DNA of 64,000 bases from positions 124,001-188,000 of the forward strand of contig NZ_JAABOK010000013.1 of NCBI RefSeq assembly GCF_009928525.1, given 5' to 3'. The position numbers were made by a program, and so were the translations under genes. Under the pieces are notes generated by a model. The model saw nothing but the letters and a program-made list of their open reading frames with translations. It did not search any database and was not told the origin of the DNA. How positions within the stretch are numbered: the first letter of the stretch is position 1; every line of letters begins with the position of its first letter. Origin of the DNA: Chitinophaga solisilvae. GTDB lineage: Bacteria > Bacteroidota > Bacteroidia > Chitinophagales > Chitinophagaceae. Below are positions 60,870-64,000 of the stretch, piece after piece.

Positions 60870-61052
60870 CTAAGATATCCTATCCGGTACAGGAATAAAA
60901 CAAGGAGGTATCCTGCTGACAGCCGGTTCAATGGGAAGAACTGTCTTTTCCCGGTGAAACTGCCACAACACAAAGAAAATTATAGATAATACCAGTATTA
61001 ATAAGGAGCATAACGCTAAGGTTATCAGCAGTAATATTTTAACAGCAATCAT
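60870..61052 (-). CDS. possible 60-residue single-pass membrane peptide
   Basis: The ATG at 61052 opens MIAVKILLLITLALCSLLIL, a hydrophobic segment of about 30 residues followed by FHREKTVLPIEPAV and a short Pro-rich tail. AAGAAG precedes the start, and TACTTTTG (61070-61077, minus) fits a -7 box at proper distance. Nothing similar is recognised. It lies alone between the argS terminator and the next gene. The open frame upstream of the ATG is not needed. Confidence 0.4.
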   Translation of the reverse strand: MIAVKILLLITLALCSLLILVLSIIFFVLWQFHREKTVLPIEPAVSRIPPCFIPVPDRIS

Positions 61053-61243
61053 CTTCTTCTTTTTGTATTCAAAAGTATAAGTCTGTAAATTCCCGCTGTT
61101 GTAAAAAGAGTAGTCTGATTTGCGTAATCTGTATTTTTTCCGGTATGCCAATGCCACGCTGCTGTAGCAATACGTTAGGTTACTTTAACTTTAATATGCC
61201 GACCCTATAGGCATCCCTTATTCTTAACCCAAATCAAACCCTT

Positions 61244-61606
61244 ATGAAAGTCTTATCATTTACCTGTGTTTTGTTTGTACTGTTATTTGCTGCCAACCCT
61301 GCTACTGAAGCCCTCGCAAAGGATTCTACAGCCGTGGCTCCCGCCAGGGCGCGCGTGCATGTGACGCTGACCTTATCCCAAAAAATACTGGGAATAGATG
61401 TGGCCATCCTTACTGCGCTGTATGATGTAAAAAATCTTACTACCGGCGAATATGGCACCATTATCAATGCCAATCATAAGGATGTGGTAGTACAGGCCGG
61501 AGATGTGCTTTATGTGAACACATTAAGCTCTCCACTGTCTATTTACTATACTGTTACCGCTGCAGACATTGCCAGTGGCTTCATTAAAGTATCTATTCTT
61601 TCCTGA
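61244..61606 (+). CDS. small secreted protein, unknown
   Basis: A 120-residue protein with a signal peptide (MKVLSFTCVLFVLLFAANPA, cut near ALA). The mature part is beta-rich with a Val/Thr-rich run (ARVHVTLTLSQKILGIDVAI, HKDVVVQAGDVLYVNTLSS). No family recognised; it would suit a small periplasmic or surface beta-sandwich. Monocistronic, ending at a strong terminator 15 bp after the stop. Confidence 0.65.
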   Translation: MKVLSFTCVLFVLLFAANPATEALAKDSTAVAPARARVHVTLTLSQKILGIDVAILTALYDVKNLTTGEYGTIINANHKDVVVQAGDVLYVNTLSSPLSIYYTVTAADIASGFIKVSILS

Positions 61607-61621
61607 CATGCCGACTTCTTT

Positions 61622-61665
61622 CTATCTCCCTGTTAATAATTTTTATTAACAGGGAGATAGCTTTT
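61622..61665 (+). terminator. Rho-independent terminator of the small secreted protein gene
   Basis: A 17-bp perfect stem starting CTATCTCCCTGTTAATA (61622-61638) and closing at 61660, with a 5-nt loop, is followed by CTTTTT. Confidence 0.9.
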
Positions 61666-61858
61666 TGTTATTTCCCTGCATTCCGGCTTATGCTTATAAG
61701 ATATTGTCATGGTCTATAGTAGCAGAAAACGTAACTATTTTTACAGTATACGTATTTTCCGACAGCTCTCTTAAAAACAATACGAATCATGTAAATCACT
61801 ATCCGTTTAGTGCAAATGGTTCCTCCGGCACTTCACTTCTTTTGCATTAAAAAAACAC

Positions 61859-62800
61859 ATGAACAAAACACTTGTATACAGGCTTACCGGTTGTATGATG
61901 TTATTCCTTTTTTTATTCTCCTGGAAAACACAGGCCCAGCTAAGGATAACAACCGTTCAGGTGAGTGCTGAATATGTACCGTCTTCCAGGTATATCCGGC
62001 CGGAAGACAGTGTAAAAACGCATCATACCACAACACAGCAACGTATCAATACAGCACTTGGATTTTCATTGTACAATCGTATCGATACCGCTACCGGGGC
62101 TGTCAGATCGCTCACGGGCATCATCAGCGGCAGTTACTCCAGGTGGCAGCACAAGGATTATGAAAGGGCTGTTTTCCCGGAAGAATTATTTGCCGGTGAT
62201 CTCGGTCTGAGTTATTACCGCACGCTCCGCAACCGCTGGGCGTTCCTGGGCATGGCATCTGCCGGCATCTATTCTGATATGAAGGAGATAGATGGTAATG
62301 ATATTTTCATCAATGCCGGTGGCGCCTTCATCAAACAATTCAGGCCCAACTTCGCACTGGGATTTGGTTTGTTTGTCAACACCAGTTTCGGCAATCCGAT
62401 GGTATGGCCCACCCTGCTGGTACAATGGAAAATGGGCGGACGCTACAAACTCAATATCAACGTGCCCGACAAAGGCCCGGGACTGGCTTTCAATGTGGGC
62501 GTTACCAGAATATTCAGTAAACAATACGAACTCTCACTCGCCTTCAAGCCACGCCAGATGACCTATGATATCACCCGCCTCACCGACGATAAAAGACTCA
62601 TGAGTTATTGGGAACTTCCCATCGGCATTGAAAACCGCTGGCACCTCAAAAACATCGACCTCTTCATCGGTGGCGGCATCATGCCTCTCCGGTCCGCTGA
62701 ATTTGAAGAAAAACAAGTATCTAAAATGTTCTCCCGCCGCCCCGGCCACAAACTCGCCACCAACGGGTACTTCAATATTGGTTTCCAGTGGAAGCTGTAG
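61859..62800 (+). CDS. DUF6268-like outer-membrane beta-barrel protein
   Basis: A 313-residue protein with a signal peptide (basic YRLTG, then MMLFLFLFSWKTQAQ). Barrel strands follow: INTALGFSLYNRIDTATGAV, then RNRWAFLGMASAGIYSDMKE, then FALGFGLFVNTSFGNPMVWP, ending NIGFQWKL. This is the pattern of DUF6268 barrels of Bacteroidota, whose function is unknown. 253 bp separate it from the previous gene, and a family C palindrome begins just after the stop. Confidence 0.8.
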   Translation: MNKTLVYRLTGCMMLFLFLFSWKTQAQLRITTVQVSAEYVPSSRYIRPEDSVKTHHTTTQQRINTALGFSLYNRIDTATGAVRSLTGIISGSYSRWQHKDYERAVFPEELFAGDLGLSYYRTLRNRWAFLGMASAGIYSDMKEIDGNDIFINAGGAFIKQFRPNFALGFGLFVNTSFGNPMVWPTLLVQWKMGGRYKLNINVPDKGPGLAFNVGVTRIFSKQYELSLAFKPRQMTYDITRLTDDKRLMSYWELPIGIENRWHLKNIDLFIGGGIMPLRSAEFEEKQVSKMFSRRPGHKLATNGYFNIGFQWKL

Positions 62801-62801
62801 G

Positions 62802-62909
62802 TTATTTTATTATTTTATTATTTGAGATTTCTCTCCAATCAGTATTTACCTAAAACTTCAGGTACATATTGATCAGAAAGAAAATCTCAAATAATAAAAT
62901 AATAAAATG
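62802..62909. repeat. palindromic intergenic element, family C, copy 4
   Basis: Left arm 62802-62830 (TTATTATTTGAGATTT type) and right arm 62882-62909 pair well. The middle part resembles the copy at 44432: CCAATCAGTATTTACC against CCAATCATTATTTCCC. CTTCAGGTACA at 62856-62866 is close to the complement of the TTGTACCTGTAAG loop. The core stem is decayed here. It lies between convergent genes. Confidence 0.85.
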
Positions 62910-62911
62910 AA

Positions 62912-62941
62912 AGCGCTGCGACTGTGGAGGGTCGCAGCGCT
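62912..62941 (-). terminator. GC-rich hairpin, terminator of the downstream TPR gene
   Basis: An 11-bp perfect stem AGCGCTGCGAC / GTCGCAGCGCT with an 8-nt loop is followed on the minus strand by TTTCATTTTATTATTTT. It lies about 98 bp after the stop of the TPR gene at 63039. Confidence 0.65.
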
Positions 62942-63038
62942 GGCAGCTTGCAGCCGCCGTGGCCAAAACTGCCGAAGAAAATACCACAGTAAGCAGCGCA
63001 GCGAAAAAGGAGCTTGCCATCCTTAATGCGCTGTTTTT

Positions 63039-63998
63039 TCATCTCTCTACACTGTGGCAAATATTGTTATTACCGTTAATTGTTTTTTCAACTATACCCA
63101 TTGTCAGGGCTTTATCACAGAGGGTTTCACCTTTCGCCTGCTCACCTGCACCTATATACGATTTTCCGAGCATAAACATAGTAAAACCATTTGTCGGTTG
63201 CAAGTGTAATATCTTTTCCCAATGAATTACCGCCTCGTTATAATATCCTTTATTGTAACAGGCATGTGCCAGGTTAAATAATACCTCTTCATCATCCGGA
63301 CGAAGCTGCTGCGCTTTCCGCAAACAGCTGATGCCTTTGTCTGCCTGCTGCAGTCGCAGCCACGTTACGCCCATATTCAGCCAAAAGCCTGCATCCTGCG
63401 GATATCCCAGTGCAGCAGCTTTTTCAAAGGAGACAATGGCATTGTGACAGTCTGCGGTATTGAACCACATCATGCCCAGCCTGTACCAGGCGTCGGTATG
63501 CATACTGTCTAACTGCAGGTCTTCCAGATAATAGTGTATGCTTTCCCGGTAGTTACCCCGTTGTGCATATATCTGCGCCAGCAAATAGGGAACAGCCCTG
63601 TTGCGGGGTTCTTCTTCCCTTGCCTGCTGCAATGCTTCCACCGCATTTTCATATTGCTGCAGGTAATAAAAGCTCGTGCCTATCCGCAGACTCATACTAT
63701 CCGCACCCAGCTGCTGCGCCTTACGGCAACATATCAGTGCGTCCGCATATAATCTCTTACCAAAGTAAATATCTCCCAGTTCACTATAGGCAGCAGTAAA
63801 GCTGCTGTCAGCTCTGATGGCTGCTATAAAGCATTTCCGGGCCTGTTCTTCCCTGCCTGATTTCCTGAAGGCAACGCCTTCCCTGTAAAAATGACGGGCT
63901 TTGTTACGCACACCCGGCAACGGATATGCAAGCACATTGTTCACAGTATTACATAGCATCACAACATGAAAACATAGGAACAGGATACGGGTCATCAT
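63039..63998 (-). CDS. secreted TPR protein
   Basis: A 319-residue protein with a signal peptide (MMTRILFLCFHVVMLCNTVN) and about seven TPR repeats: ARKCFIAAIRADSSFTAAYS, then ALICCRKAQQLGADSMSLRI, then AVEALQQAREEEPRNRAVPY, and so on. A likely periplasmic scaffold. The gene starts 3 bp from the window edge, so its promoter and any upstream operon member are not visible. The presence of a signal peptide supports this start. Confidence 0.82.
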   Translation of the reverse strand: MMTRILFLCFHVVMLCNTVNNVLAYPLPGVRNKARHFYREGVAFRKSGREEQARKCFIAAIRADSSFTAAYSELGDIYFGKRLYADALICCRKAQQLGADSMSLRIGTSFYYLQQYENAVEALQQAREEEPRNRAVPYLLAQIYAQRGNYRESIHYYLEDLQLDSMHTDAWYRLGMMWFNTADCHNAIVSFEKAAALGYPQDAGFWLNMGVTWLRLQQADKGISCLRKAQQLRPDDEEVLFNLAHACYNKGYYNEAVIHWEKILHLQPTNGFTMFMLGKSYIGAGEQAKGETLCDKALTMGIVEKTINGNNNICHSVER

Positions 63999-64000
63999 GA

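Overview
This is a chromosomal segment from a Bacteroidota bacterium, most likely a Chitinophagaceae member close to Chitinophaga. The evidence is promoter-like TAnnTTTG boxes, a family-iii (Bacteroidota) type VI secretion system, Bacteroidota protein families (DUF4230, TssN, TssO, DUF4138, DUF6268, OmpA with type-3 repeats), few classical Shine-Dalgarno sites and moderate GC. I saw no tRNA, rRNA, CRISPR array, transposase or integrase.

Layout. 1-23.6 kb is mostly housekeeping: an RRM RNA-binding protein, a 2-oxoacid dehydrogenase E2, CinA, a thioesterase, a DoxX protein, a large periplasmic TPR protein with an outer-membrane barrel, an HU-like membrane protein, an RmlD-type reductase, a prolyl oligopeptidase, pfkA-pyk, an MFS exporter, an aldehyde dehydrogenase, coaA with a Crp-type regulator, and a metallo-beta-lactamase-fold hydrolase. 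23.7-44.4 kb is one T6SS island built from four blocks: tssD-tssO-tssK-tssN-tssG (minus); a PKD-domain membrane protein, tssE and tssF (plus); clpV/tssH-tssB-tssC, a TraN-like DUF4138 protein and a lytic transglycosylase (minus); and a payload cassette (plus) of a second TssD, an unknown protein, two small lipoproteins, VgrG and a TPR-like protein coupled to vgrG. 44.5-47.8 kb holds membrane proteins and a PmoA-like secreted protein. 47.9-50.5 kb is a three-gene group headed by a C25 (gingipain/caspase-clan) protease with no signal peptide. The remainder carries a dipeptide epimerase, a CBM20-GH77 glucanotransferase, dnaK, OmpA- and PorT-like barrels, argS, small secreted proteins and a TPR protein.

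Working together. The T6SS genes supply sheath (TssB/C), tube (two TssD), spike (VgrG), baseplate (TssE/F/G/K), recycling ATPase (TssH) and a trans-envelope part (TssN, TssO, the PKD protein, possibly the DUF4138 protein). The lytic transglycosylase probably opens the wall for assembly. No TssJ/L/M, PAAR, TssQ or TssR was recognised.

The most unusual structure is non-coding. About ten long palindromes of roughly 100-150 bp are scattered over the window, always at the 3' side of at least one gene and never in a divergent promoter region. They fall into related families: A and B with arms of ATTNNGA heptamers and a CGAAGAT core, C with TTATTTGAGATTT arms, and a looser D. The two arms of each copy match almost perfectly while the inner part differs between copies, and the stop codon of a neighbouring gene is often the outer edge of the element.
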